NCBI GenBank assembly: GCA_030595485.1
Contig: JAUVDE010000020.1
Coordinates: forward strand, 1 to 16,885
Reading direction: 5' to 3'
DNA from: Draconibacterium sp.
Lineage (GTDB): Bacteria > Bacteroidota > Bacteroidia > Bacteroidales > Prolixibacteraceae
DNA: 16,885 nucleotides
Positions 7,985 through 15,100 of this stretch are shown here, piece after piece. A program made the position numbers and the translations under genes. Under the pieces are notes generated by a model. The model saw nothing but the letters and a program-made list of their open reading frames with translations. It was not told the DNA's origin and made no database searches. Numbering within the stretch: the stretch's first letter is position 1; each line of letters opens with the position of its first letter.

Positions 7985-9817
7985 ATGAAAAACCTAACCT
8001 ACATTTTACTAGTCGTACTTTTTGCTTCCTGCAATTCTGGAGATTCAACTAAACCTGATGTAACTGTTGAGGGTGAACTACAACAGTGGCACAAAGTAAC
8101 GCTGGTATTAAACGGGCCTGAAACATCGGAATGGGGAAAAGAAAATCCATTTTTGGATTATAAACTGGAGGCAACCTTTACCTTAGGAAATAAGTCGATA
8201 ACTGTTCCCGGTTATTTTGCTGCCGATGGAAATGCCGGCGAAACTTCTGCCGAAGAAGGTAGCATTTGGAAAGTACATTTCAGCCCCGAAGAAGTGGGTA
8301 CTTGGAACTACAAGATCTCATTCAAAAAAGGAAAAAATATTGTTGTTATTGATGGCGAGGAACTTGGTGATGCTGTTGCTTTAGATGGAATTGAAGGAAC
8401 AATTGAAATTGCTACCTCTGATAAAACTGGCGACGATTTTCGTGCTAAGGGAAGAATAGTAAATGGCGGCAAAGGATATTTTAAATTTCAAGGAACGAAT
8501 AATATTTGGATTAAAAATGGAGCCGATAGTCCTGAGAACTTTTTGGCTTATCACGAGTTCGACCAAACGCATCGCTTTACATTAAAAACGGTTATTCGTG
8601 AAGGCGAAGCCAATCCGAAAGATGGTTTGCATAAATACGAATCGCATGTAGTCGATTGGAAAGAAGGCAATCCAACCTGGCAGGGCGGCAAAGGAAAAGG
8701 AATTATTGGTGCATTAAACTATCTGAAATCGGTTGGTGCAAATTCGGTTTACATGCTAACCATGAATATTATTGGCGACGGAAAAGATGTGTGGCCATAC
8801 AGCGATTATAACGAGCGTTATCGTTTCGATTGTAGTAAACTCGACCAGTGGGAAGTGGTTTTCGATTATATGGAAAGCCAGGGAATAATGATGCATTTTG
8901 TTTTACAGGAAACTGAAAACGAGTGCTTGCTCGATATGGGGCACACGGGCGTTCAGCGAAAACTATATTTACGGGAATTGGCAGCACGTTTTGGGCATCA
9001 TTTGGCAATAACTTATAACCTGGGTGAAGAAAATGGCCCAACCAATTGGTCGCCAATTGGGCAAACCGACCAGCAGCGAAAAGAGATGGCCAGCTATATC
9101 AAAAGAGTAAATCCTTACCCATGCAACGTAATGTTACATACGCATTCCAACGATCATCATCAGGATATTTATTTGGAGCCACTGCTCGGATTTGAACTTC
9201 TTGATGGTCCATCGATGCAAGTTGCGAGCCCATACAAAGTACACGAGCGTGTGTTAAAGTGGATCGATGAATCGGAAAAGGCCGGTAAGCGCTGGTTGGT
9301 TAACCTCGATGAAATTGGCCCGGCTTCGAAAGGTGCTATGCCCGATTCGCACGATGCCAAACATGATACCATTCGTCACCAGTGTTTGTGGGGAACTTTA
9401 CTGGCCGGTGGCGGTGGGGTAGAGTGGTATTTTGGCTACCGTTACCCGCACAACGATTTAAACCTCGAAGACTTCCGTAGTCGCGATAATTGGTGGAAAC
9501 AATCGACAATTGCTACCCAGTTTATGCAGCAATTTCCATTGGAGGAAATGAAATGTATGGATGAGTTGATAAAAGCGAAAGGAGCCTATTGTTTGGCTAA
9601 ACCAGGCGAAGTTTATGTGGTTTATTTGCCCAAAGGAACTCGAAATCCGAGGCTTAGGTTAAAAAGTGATAAGACTTTTTCGGTGAAATGGTTTAGCCCA
9701 ACTTTAGGAGGTGAACTACAGAATGGCTCAGCTACCGAAATAAAAGGGAATGGAATGCAACGAATAGGCAATCCTCCTTCTGATTTAGGAAAAGATTGGG
9801 TGGTAGTTATTCAATAA
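7985..9817 (+). CDS. DUF5060 / TIM-barrel / collagen-binding-like lipoprotein, putative glycoside hydrolase
   Basis: This is a 610-residue exported lipoprotein. I chose ATG 7985 over an upstream TTG at 7958 because it places a clean lipoprotein signal at the N-terminus (MKNLTYILLVVLFASC, Cys16). Residues about 28-140 are a DUF5060 beta-sandwich (VTLVLNGPETSEWGKENPF.DY, VPGYFAADG, W.VHFSPEEVGTW.Y). The central barrel (about 155-510) has LKSVGANSVYMLTMN, YNLGEEN (E348/E349, candidate acid/base) and VNLDEIGPA (E443, candidate nucleophile), the pattern of clan-A-like glycosidases. The C-terminus (about 525-610) resembles the putative collagen-binding domain attached to apiosidase-like and related enzymes. 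Substrate is unknown. It follows the DUF1080 gene by about 140 nt and probably completes the same degradation cluster. Assignment to a GH family is tentative. Confidence 0.82.
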   Translation: MKNLTYILLVVLFASCNSGDSTKPDVTVEGELQQWHKVTLVLNGPETSEWGKENPFLDYKLEATFTLGNKSITVPGYFAADGNAGETSAEEGSIWKVHFSPEEVGTWNYKISFKKGKNIVVIDGEELGDAVALDGIEGTIEIATSDKTGDDFRAKGRIVNGGKGYFKFQGTNNIWIKNGADSPENFLAYHEFDQTHRFTLKTVIREGEANPKDGLHKYESHVVDWKEGNPTWQGGKGKGIIGALNYLKSVGANSVYMLTMNIIGDGKDVWPYSDYNERYRFDCSKLDQWEVVFDYMESQGIMMHFVLQETENECLLDMGHTGVQRKLYLRELAARFGHHLAITYNLGEENGPTNWSPIGQTDQQRKEMASYIKRVNPYPCNVMLHTHSNDHHQDIYLEPLLGFELLDGPSMQVASPYKVHERVLKWIDESEKAGKRWLVNLDEIGPASKGAMPDSHDAKHDTIRHQCLWGTLLAGGGGVEWYFGYRYPHNDLNLEDFRSRDNWWKQSTIATQFMQQFPLEEMKCMDELIKAKGAYCLAKPGEVYVVYLPKGTRNPRLRLKSDKTFSVKWFSPTLGGELQNGSATEIKGNGMQRIGNPPSDLGKDWVVVIQ

Positions 9818-10064
9818 ATGAACAAGAATTGAAATTACTTTTTCTAACCATCGTTTTCAACCTTAAATCCGCATGTATTGATTAGGGTTCCGAATATTCG
9901 AAAATTAGGTTAGAGTAATCTTAAATTTCACAGTGATTTGATGCTTTTAAGTTCAATTCCCATGTACTACTAAGATAACTCCGATTCGATTTAAGGCAAC
10001 TATAACGGATAGCCCGTTAAGACCGCCAAATAAGATGCTTGGTAGTGGAAGTAAATTATTGCCA
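9818..10064. other. Non-coding stretch between convergent genes
   Basis: About 250 nt separate the putative glycosidase and the terminator of the convergent gene. I see no credible ORF, RNA gene or long repeat. One weak 6-bp inverted repeat, TAACGG/CCGTTA (10003-10008 and 10014-10019), has no T-tract. No convincing + strand terminator for the upstream gene is visible. Confidence 0.6.
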
Positions 10065-10093
10065 CAAAAAAAGGGAGCCCTTAAGCTCCCTTT
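10065..10093 (-). terminator. Intrinsic terminator of the alpha-oxoamine synthase gene
   Basis: On the - strand a perfect 9-bp stem, AAAGGGAGC/GCTCCCTTT (positions 10093-10085 and 10078-10070), with a 6-nt loop is followed by a T run (A-tract 10066-10072 on the + strand). It lies 23 nt past the stop of the gene ending at 10116. This is a textbook rho-independent terminator. Confidence 0.92.
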
Positions 10094-10115
10094 CAATTCT
10101 ATAATTGAGTACTAA

Positions 10116-11378
10116 TTACATCTCTATTTTAACTTGCGCCATTTCACCGGTTTTGTATTCGCCGGCTACCAATTTTTTGCGGGTTTCTTTAAAGGCTGCT
10201 AATGTAATTTTAACATCCTCTAAAGTATGCATAGCTGTTGGAATTAAACGTAAAAGAATTTCACCTTTTGGAATAACCGGGTAAACTACCATCGAACAGA
10301 AAATACCATAGTTTTCGCGTAGGTCGCAAATCATTTGCGATGCCTCTTCTTCTCCACCTTTCATATAAACCGGAGTTACCTGTGTGTTGGTTTTTCCAAG
10401 GTCGAATCCGGCTTCTTTTAATCCTTTTTGAAGTGCATTAACAACAGTCCAAAGTTTTTCGCGCAATTCGGGTTGCGTACGAATCATATCTAAACGTTTC
10501 AAAGCACCAATTGTCATTGTCATTGGTAATGACTTGGCGTATGTTTGCGAACGCATGTTGTAACGTAGGTAGTAACAAATGTCGGTTTCGCAAGCAATAA
10601 AACCACCAATACCAGCCATTGCTTTTGCAAAAGTACCAAAGTAAAGATCGACACCTTTTGTTACACCAAAATGTTCGGCAGCACCTGCTCCGGTAGCTCC
10701 CATGGTTCCAAAACCGTGTGCATCGTCAACTAACAAACGGAAATCGAATTCTTCTTTAAGTGCGACAATTTCGTCGAGTTTACCTACCTGACCCGTCATA
10801 CCAAAAACACCTTCGGTAATTACTAAAATACCACCACCGGTTTCTTTAACTCGTTTGGTTGCAAAACTTAACATCTTGCGGAATTTGTCCATGTCGTTGT
10901 GCGGGAAAACAAAACTCTTACCACCTTTTGCTTTATGAAGGAAAACTCCGTCCATAATACAAGCGTGCGATTCTGAATCGTATACAATAACATCGTTACG
11001 GTTGGCAAGGCAATCGATAGCTGAAACCATTCCCTGGTAACCGTAGTTTAAAAGGAAAGCATCTGGTTTCCCAACAAAAGCTGCTAATTCGCGCTCTAGT
11101 TGCTCGTGTTTTGCCGTTTGTCCCGACATCATACGAGCTCCCATTGGGTAAGCCATACCGTATTGTTTTGCAGCATCAGCATCGGCTTTTCTTACCTCGG
11201 GGTGGTTACCCAAACCAAGGTAGTTGTTTAAACTCCAAGTAAGTACTTCTTTCCCACGGAATTTCATATGGGCAGAAATTTCACCTTCCAGTTTTGGAAA
11301 GGTAAAATATCCATGAGCCTGATCCATCCACTTACCAATATCGCCTTTGTCCTCTCTAAATTTTGCAAATATATCCAC
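10116..11378 (-). CDS. PLP-dependent alpha-oxoamine synthase (serine palmitoyltransferase / cysteate acyltransferase type)
   Basis: This 420-residue cytosolic enzyme belongs to fold-type I PLP enzymes of the alpha-oxoamine synthase family, which condense an amino acid with an acyl-CoA or acyl-ACP and release CO2. Visible residues are the PLP-stacking His138 (ESHAC), VDDAHG with D218 and H221, the Schiff-base lysine K252 in GTFAKAMAGIGGF, and the carboxylate-binding R377 in LLRLIPTAMHT. Bacteroidota use such enzymes to make 3-ketosphinganine (serine palmitoyltransferase) or capnine-type sulfonolipid precursors (cysteate acyltransferase). Glycine C-acetyltransferase (Kbl) is the other alternative. 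Sequence alone does not settle the substrate. The start is GTG at 11378; an upstream promoter fits this choice. It is monocistronic, with its own promoter and terminator, and diverges from bamD. Confidence 0.87.
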   Translation of the reverse strand: MDIFAKFREDKGDIGKWMDQAHGYFTFPKLEGEISAHMKFRGKEVLTWSLNNYLGLGNHPEVRKADADAAKQYGMAYPMGARMMSGQTAKHEQLERELAAFVGKPDAFLLNYGYQGMVSAIDCLANRNDVIVYDSESHACIMDGVFLHKAKGGKSFVFPHNDMDKFRKMLSFATKRVKETGGGILVITEGVFGMTGQVGKLDEIVALKEEFDFRLLVDDAHGFGTMGATGAGAAEHFGVTKGVDLYFGTFAKAMAGIGGFIACETDICYYLRYNMRSQTYAKSLPMTMTIGALKRLDMIRTQPELREKLWTVVNALQKGLKEAGFDLGKTNTQVTPVYMKGGEEEASQMICDLRENYGIFCSMVVYPVIPKGEILLRLIPTAMHTLEDVKITLAAFKETRKKLVAGEYKTGEMAQVKIEM

Positions 11379-11410
11379 GTTGATTTTTTTATAGTTTTTA
11401 TTACAAGCTG

Positions 11411-11441
11411 CAAATGTAAACTTTTTTAAAATCTCCGCAAA
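11411..11441 (-). promoter_or_regulatory. Bacteroidota-type promoter of the alpha-oxoamine synthase gene
   Basis: Read on the - strand, TTTG (11441-11438), a 19-nt spacer and TACATTTG (11418-11411) match the Bacteroidota -33/-7 consensus TTTG / TAnnTTTG exactly. Transcription would start roughly 30 nt before the GTG codon at 11378, giving a short AT-rich leader. Confidence 0.75.
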
Positions 11442-11597
11442 TGTGTTAAATAATACTAAGGCATTAACTTAACATTACAAATGATAGTTATATTCACCAC
11501 CGATAAATTAAGAGATATGTTCTATGGAGCTAAAAATGAATACAATAAGTAATAATGTTAATTCAGTAAGTAGTATTGAATTTTGCTGTTCATTTAG

Positions 11598-11627
11598 TTT
11601 CAGTTAATTAAAAAAAGTATATTTTTG
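11598..11627 (+). promoter_or_regulatory. Probable promoter of the bamD operon, abutting the start codon
   Basis: TATTTTTG (11620-11627) is a full match to the -7 consensus TAnnTTTG. The -33 element is poor (TTTC at 11598-11601, 18-nt spacer). The box ends only 4 nt before the first ATG (11632). The transcript would therefore begin at or inside the annotated start, favouring the ATG at 11638 or 11644, or leaderless translation. Confidence 0.55.
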
Positions 11628-11631
11628 CGCC

Positions 11632-12468
11632 ATGTTTATGAAAATGAGATTTTTTGGGATTGGATTAGTGCTTATTTTGGTTGTATTAAGCTCATGTGGG
11701 GATTATAACAAAATTGTAAAAAGTACCGATTACGAATTCAAATATAAAAAGGCTGTTGAGTATTACGAAGATGGTGAGTACGTTAGAGCCGGTACTTTAT
11801 TTAAAGAATTGGTAAACATCTATAGGGGGACAACACGATCGGATAAAATTTACTACTACTATGCTAAAAGTATGATAGGCCAAAAAGATTACTTAATGGC
11901 GGGTCATTACTTTAAATCGTTGGTTGGCGAATACCCGACTAGTGAATATGCCGAAGAAGCACAGTTTATGGTAGGTTATTGTTCGTATTTGATTTCGCCA
12001 AAACCAAGGCTCGACCAACAGGTTACTCAACAAGCAATTGATGCTTTTGAACTTTACATTAACCTATATCCGTACAATGATAGAGTTGATGAAGCTAACC
12101 GATTAGTGGACGAATTAGTCGACAAGTTGGTGTATAAGTCGTATTTAAGTGCTAGATTGTATTACGATTTTGAAAATTATAAAGCATCTGTAATTGCTTT
12201 AGATAGTAGTTTAGAAAAATATCCGGAGAGTAAATACCGTGAAGAATTAAAATACATGTTGTTAAAATCGAAGTATTTGTTGGCGACAAAAAGTGTTGCG
12301 GTAAAACAAATGGATAGATATTCGAACGCATTGGACGAGTATTTTTCGTTTATAGATGAATACCCTGAAAGTAAATACAAAAAAGAGGTGATGAAGTATT
12401 ACGAACGCGCCTCGAGTTTATTGAATTATAGAGAAGAAGTTTTAGAGAAAGAAACAAATATTAACTAG
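11632..12468 (+). CDS. bamD: Outer membrane protein assembly factor BamD
   Basis: This 278-residue lipoprotein has a signal peptide with lipobox VVLSSC (Cys22 from the first ATG). The mature part is made of tetratricopeptide-type helical repeats: YKKAVEYYEDGEYVRAGTLFKEL, then DKIYYYYAKSMIGQKDYLMAGHYFKSLVGEYPTSEYAEEAQFMVGYC, continuing to DEYFSFIDEYPESKYKKEVMKYY. The phrase YPxSxYxEEA is characteristic of BamD/YfiO. BamD works with BamA to fold beta-barrel proteins into the outer membrane. Candidate starts are ATG at 11632, 11638 and 11644. The promoter box just upstream makes the later ones attractive, and all keep the signal peptide. It is the first gene of the conserved bamD-rpoZ-coaBC run, 3 nt before rpoZ. 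Confidence 0.9.
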   Translation: MFMKMRFFGIGLVLILVVLSSCGDYNKIVKSTDYEFKYKKAVEYYEDGEYVRAGTLFKELVNIYRGTTRSDKIYYYYAKSMIGQKDYLMAGHYFKSLVGEYPTSEYAEEAQFMVGYCSYLISPKPRLDQQVTQQAIDAFELYINLYPYNDRVDEANRLVDELVDKLVYKSYLSARLYYDFENYKASVIALDSSLEKYPESKYREELKYMLLKSKYLLATKSVAVKQMDRYSNALDEYFSFIDEYPESKYKKEVMKYYERASSLLNYREEVLEKETNIN

Positions 12469-12471
12469 AAT

Positions 12472-12807
12472 ATGGATTACAAGAAAACAAAAGCAGCTCC
12501 GTCGACTATTTCGCGCGACCTGGAAGTGTTGACACATGAAACGGGAAATATTTACGAAACTGTTATGCTTTTAGCAAAAAGAGCTAACCAGATTTCGTCG
12601 GAGTTGAAAGAAGAATTAAATCAGAAATTACAAGAGTTTGCTTCGTATACCGATAACTTGGAAGAAATTTTTGAAAACAGAGAGCAAATTGAAATTTCGA
12701 AATTCTACGAACGTTTACCAAAGCCATCTTTAATTGCTTTCGAAGAATTAAAAGAAGGTGAAATTTATCACCGAAATCCTGCACGCGAAAACAAACAACG
12801 CATCTAA
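12472..12807 (+). CDS. rpoZ: DNA-directed RNA polymerase subunit omega
   Basis: This 111-residue protein contains the omega core GNIYETVMLLAKRANQIS (residues 26-43), comparable to GNRFDLVLVAARRARQ of E. coli omega. An acidic, helical C-terminal extension is typical of Bacteroidota. Omega binds the beta' subunit and helps assemble and stabilise the polymerase; in other phyla it contributes to the ppGpp response. It starts with ATG 3 nt after the bamD stop and ends 14 nt before coaBC, in the gene order usual for the phylum. The short length and divergence from proteobacterial omega mean that context carries part of the assignment. Confidence 0.88.
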   Translation: MDYKKTKAAPSTISRDLEVLTHETGNIYETVMLLAKRANQISSELKEELNQKLQEFASYTDNLEEIFENREQIEISKFYERLPKPSLIAFEELKEGEIYHRNPARENKQRI

Positions 12808-12821
12808 AAAAATCTTGCCTA

Positions 12822-14036
12822 ATGAGGCTGGAAGGGAAAAAAATAATACTTGGAATTACCGGAAGCATTGCTGCATATAAAGCGGCAATGCTTCTTCGGC
12901 TTTTTATAAAAGAAGGTGCCGAGGTGCAGGTTGTTATTACACCTGCCGGTAAAGAATTTATTACTCCGGTGACTTTGTCGGCTTTGTCGAACAAGCCTGT
13001 GGTTAGCGAGTTTTTTGGTGCTAACGACGGAACCTGGAACAGCCATGTAGATTTAGGCTTGTGGGCCGATTTAATGATTATAGCGCCGGCAACGGCTGCA
13101 ACCATGGGTAAAATGGCCAATGGAATTGCCGATAATATGTTGGTAACCACCTATCTTTCGGCTAAGTGTCCGGTATTAATAGCTCCGGCTATGGACCTCG
13201 ACATGTTTGCCCATCCATCGACACAACGAAATATTTCGATATTAAGAGATTATGGGAATATTTTTATTGAACCCGGAGAAGGTGAATTAGCCAGTGGCCT
13301 TGAAGGAAAAGGCCGAATGGAAGAGCCCGAAAAAATACTTGAAATTGTTGTTCAGCAACTTTCGAGAAAAAAAAAACTTCTGAATAAGTCATTTTTAGTG
13401 ACTGCCGGACCAACTTTCGAAAAAATCGATCCTGTACGTTTTATTGGTAACTATTCATCGGGTAAAATGGGTTATGCCATTGCTGAAGAATTAGCAGAAG
13501 AAGGAGCCAAGGTAACTTTAGTTTCGGGCCCCGTATCCGTTACAACGTCAAAACCCGGAATTAAAGTGGTAGCGGTTGAATCGGCCGAAGATATGTACAA
13601 TGCCTCGTTAAATGCCTTTCAATACTGCGATGGCGCGGTAATGTGTTCTGCCGTATCTGATTTTACTCCCATTAAAGAAGAAACAGAAAAGACCAAACGC
13701 GGTAATGCGAATTGGAGCATTGAATTGCAACCAACAAAAGATATTGCAGCCGAGTTGGGTAGATTAAAAACATCCAAGCAACTTTTGGTAGGTTTTGCAT
13801 TAGAAACCAATAACGAATTAGCCAATGCCGAAAAAAAATTGGTGAAAAAGAATCTCGACTTTATTGTGCTGAATTCGTTAAAAGATAAAGGTGCCGGTTT
13901 TGGTGTTGATACCAATAAGGTAACTATTGTTGATAAAGACAATAATCGGCAAAATTTTGAGTTAAAAAGTAAGACTGAAGTAGCAACAGATATAGTTGAA
14001 AAAATAGTTGAGCAATTACAAAGCTTAATTTGTTAA
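12822..14036 (+). CDS. coaBC: Bifunctional phosphopantothenoylcysteine decarboxylase / phosphopantothenate-cysteine ligase
   Basis: This 404-residue two-domain enzyme carries out the two central steps of coenzyme A synthesis: ligation of 4'-phosphopantothenate with cysteine (CoaB), then FMN-dependent decarboxylation (CoaC). The N-terminal flavoprotein (1-180) has GITGSIAAYK, active-site His75 (NSH) and APATAAT. The substrate motif reads PAMDLDM with Asp125, and the clamp reads LASGLEGKGRM with Ser158. In E. coli Dfp these two positions are Asn125 and Cys158. The C-terminal CoaB domain (190-404) has TAGPTFEKIDPVRFIGNYSSGKMGYAIA and SAVSDFTP...K, then FALETN. Length and architecture are normal. 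It lies 14 nt after rpoZ and about 35 nt before the DUF4835 gene, so it is in the same operon. The function is secure; the substitutions are discussed separately. Confidence 0.94.
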   Translation: MRLEGKKIILGITGSIAAYKAAMLLRLFIKEGAEVQVVITPAGKEFITPVTLSALSNKPVVSEFFGANDGTWNSHVDLGLWADLMIIAPATAATMGKMANGIADNMLVTTYLSAKCPVLIAPAMDLDMFAHPSTQRNISILRDYGNIFIEPGEGELASGLEGKGRMEEPEKILEIVVQQLSRKKKLLNKSFLVTAGPTFEKIDPVRFIGNYSSGKMGYAIAEELAEEGAKVTLVSGPVSVTTSKPGIKVVAVESAEDMYNASLNAFQYCDGAVMCSAVSDFTPIKEETEKTKRGNANWSIELQPTKDIAAELGRLKTSKQLLVGFALETNNELANAEKKLVKKNLDFIVLNSLKDKGAGFGVDTNKVTIVDKDNNRQNFELKSKTEVATDIVEKIVEQLQSLIC

Positions 14037-14071
14037 TGAAAAGCTATTTTTACAATGTCATTTATTCAATT

Positions 14072-14980
14072 ATGAAGAAACTCGTAACAGTAGTTTTTAT
14101 AGTATTTGCAGTAACATTTGCAGGATTAGCACAAGAGTTGCGTTGTAATGTTACGGTATCAGCACACAGTATACCGGGATCTAACCAAAATTTGTTTCGC
14201 ACCATGCAGTCTGATTTATACGATTTTATGAATAATCGTAAATGGACAGAGCATGTTTATAGCTACGACGAAAAAATCCGTTGCAATATTCTTATTCGTT
14301 TAGACGAACAGATTTCGGCTGATGAGTTTAAAGGTTCGATTCAGGTTCAATTAACACGCCCTATTTTTAATTCGAGTTATACATCTACCGTATTAAATAT
14401 AAAAGACAACGATTTTCATTGTAAATATCAGGAGTATCAATCGATTGAGTTTAACGAAACTTCGAACCGCGATAACCTGACAAACATTTTGGCTTATTAT
14501 GCCTACGTTATTCTAGGTTTCGACTACGATACGTACTCCGAAGAAGGAGGAACTGAGTTTTACCAAAAAGCGCAAGGTATTGTAAGCAACTCGGCAAATG
14601 CCCGAGAACGTGGCTGGAAAGCTTTTGAAAGCGAACGTAACCGGTATTGGTTAATGGAGAATATTATGAATAAATCGTATGCTTCGTACCGCAGCTGTCT
14701 GTATAATTACCATCGAAATGGTTTGGATATGATGTCGGAGCGAGTGGAAGAGGGCCGTGCAAATGTTGCTACTTCCTTACGTGATATCCAAAAAGTATTT
14801 CGACGTCGTCCTTCAACTTATATTTTACAAATGTTTTTCGATGCCAAAGCAGATGAGTTGGTAAACATCTTCTCCAAATCGTATCCCGATGAAAGAAACC
14901 GGGTAATGGCAATTTTAAATGAAGTAGATCCCTCAAACGGTAGGAAGTACGAGAAGATTGCTGAAAACGAAGGATTGTAA
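14072..14980 (+). CDS. DUF4835 family exported protein
   Basis: This 302-residue protein has a cleavable signal peptide (MKKLVTVVFIVFAVTFAGLAQ). The ATG at 14072 is preferred over an upstream TTG at 14030, which would add 14 residues before the signal and overlap coaBC. The mature protein begins ELRCNVTVSAHSIPGSNQ and has a beta-rich domain (IRCNILIRLDEQISADEFKGSIQVQLTRPIFNSSY broken into strands). A helical part follows with ILAYYAYVILGFDYDTYSEEGG, ARERGWKAFES and RNRYWL. These are hallmarks of DUF4835, a family restricted mostly to Bacteroidota and almost always next to coaBC and recN. Its function is unknown. An envelope role is plausible from export and from linkage to bamD, but this is inference. 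Confidence 0.88.
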   Translation: MKKLVTVVFIVFAVTFAGLAQELRCNVTVSAHSIPGSNQNLFRTMQSDLYDFMNNRKWTEHVYSYDEKIRCNILIRLDEQISADEFKGSIQVQLTRPIFNSSYTSTVLNIKDNDFHCKYQEYQSIEFNETSNRDNLTNILAYYAYVILGFDYDTYSEEGGTEFYQKAQGIVSNSANARERGWKAFESERNRYWLMENIMNKSYASYRSCLYNYHRNGLDMMSERVEEGRANVATSLRDIQKVFRRRPSTYILQMFFDAKADELVNIFSKSYPDERNRVMAILNEVDPSNGRKYEKIAENEGL

Positions 14981-15100
14981 ATTCATTCGCTGCTTTCGCA
15001 TTTTAAAGTCAAATTATTTACAAATTGTTTTTTCTATTCGAAGATGTGCTTGGTTAGGGCTTTTTTGGTATTTTTAAGCACTTTTTAAAAGCTCAATAAA

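Noticed and set aside
10003..10019. Inverted repeat TAACGG/CCGTTA
   Set aside because: It is only 6 bp with no T-tract and no flanking features; chance occurrence is likely.
11536..11607. Small 23-residue ORF in the divergent region before bamD
   Set aside because: It is low-complexity (Ser/Asn/Phe), has no promoter or conservation clue, and lies upstream of the bamD -7 box.
12584..13150. 188-residue ORF on the - strand over rpoZ and coaBC
   Set aside because: It is a shadow of two well-supported + strand genes and has no recognisable motif.
14030..14071. TTG start for the DUF4835 protein
   Set aside because: It would overlap coaBC and displace the signal peptide. ATG 14072 fits the family.
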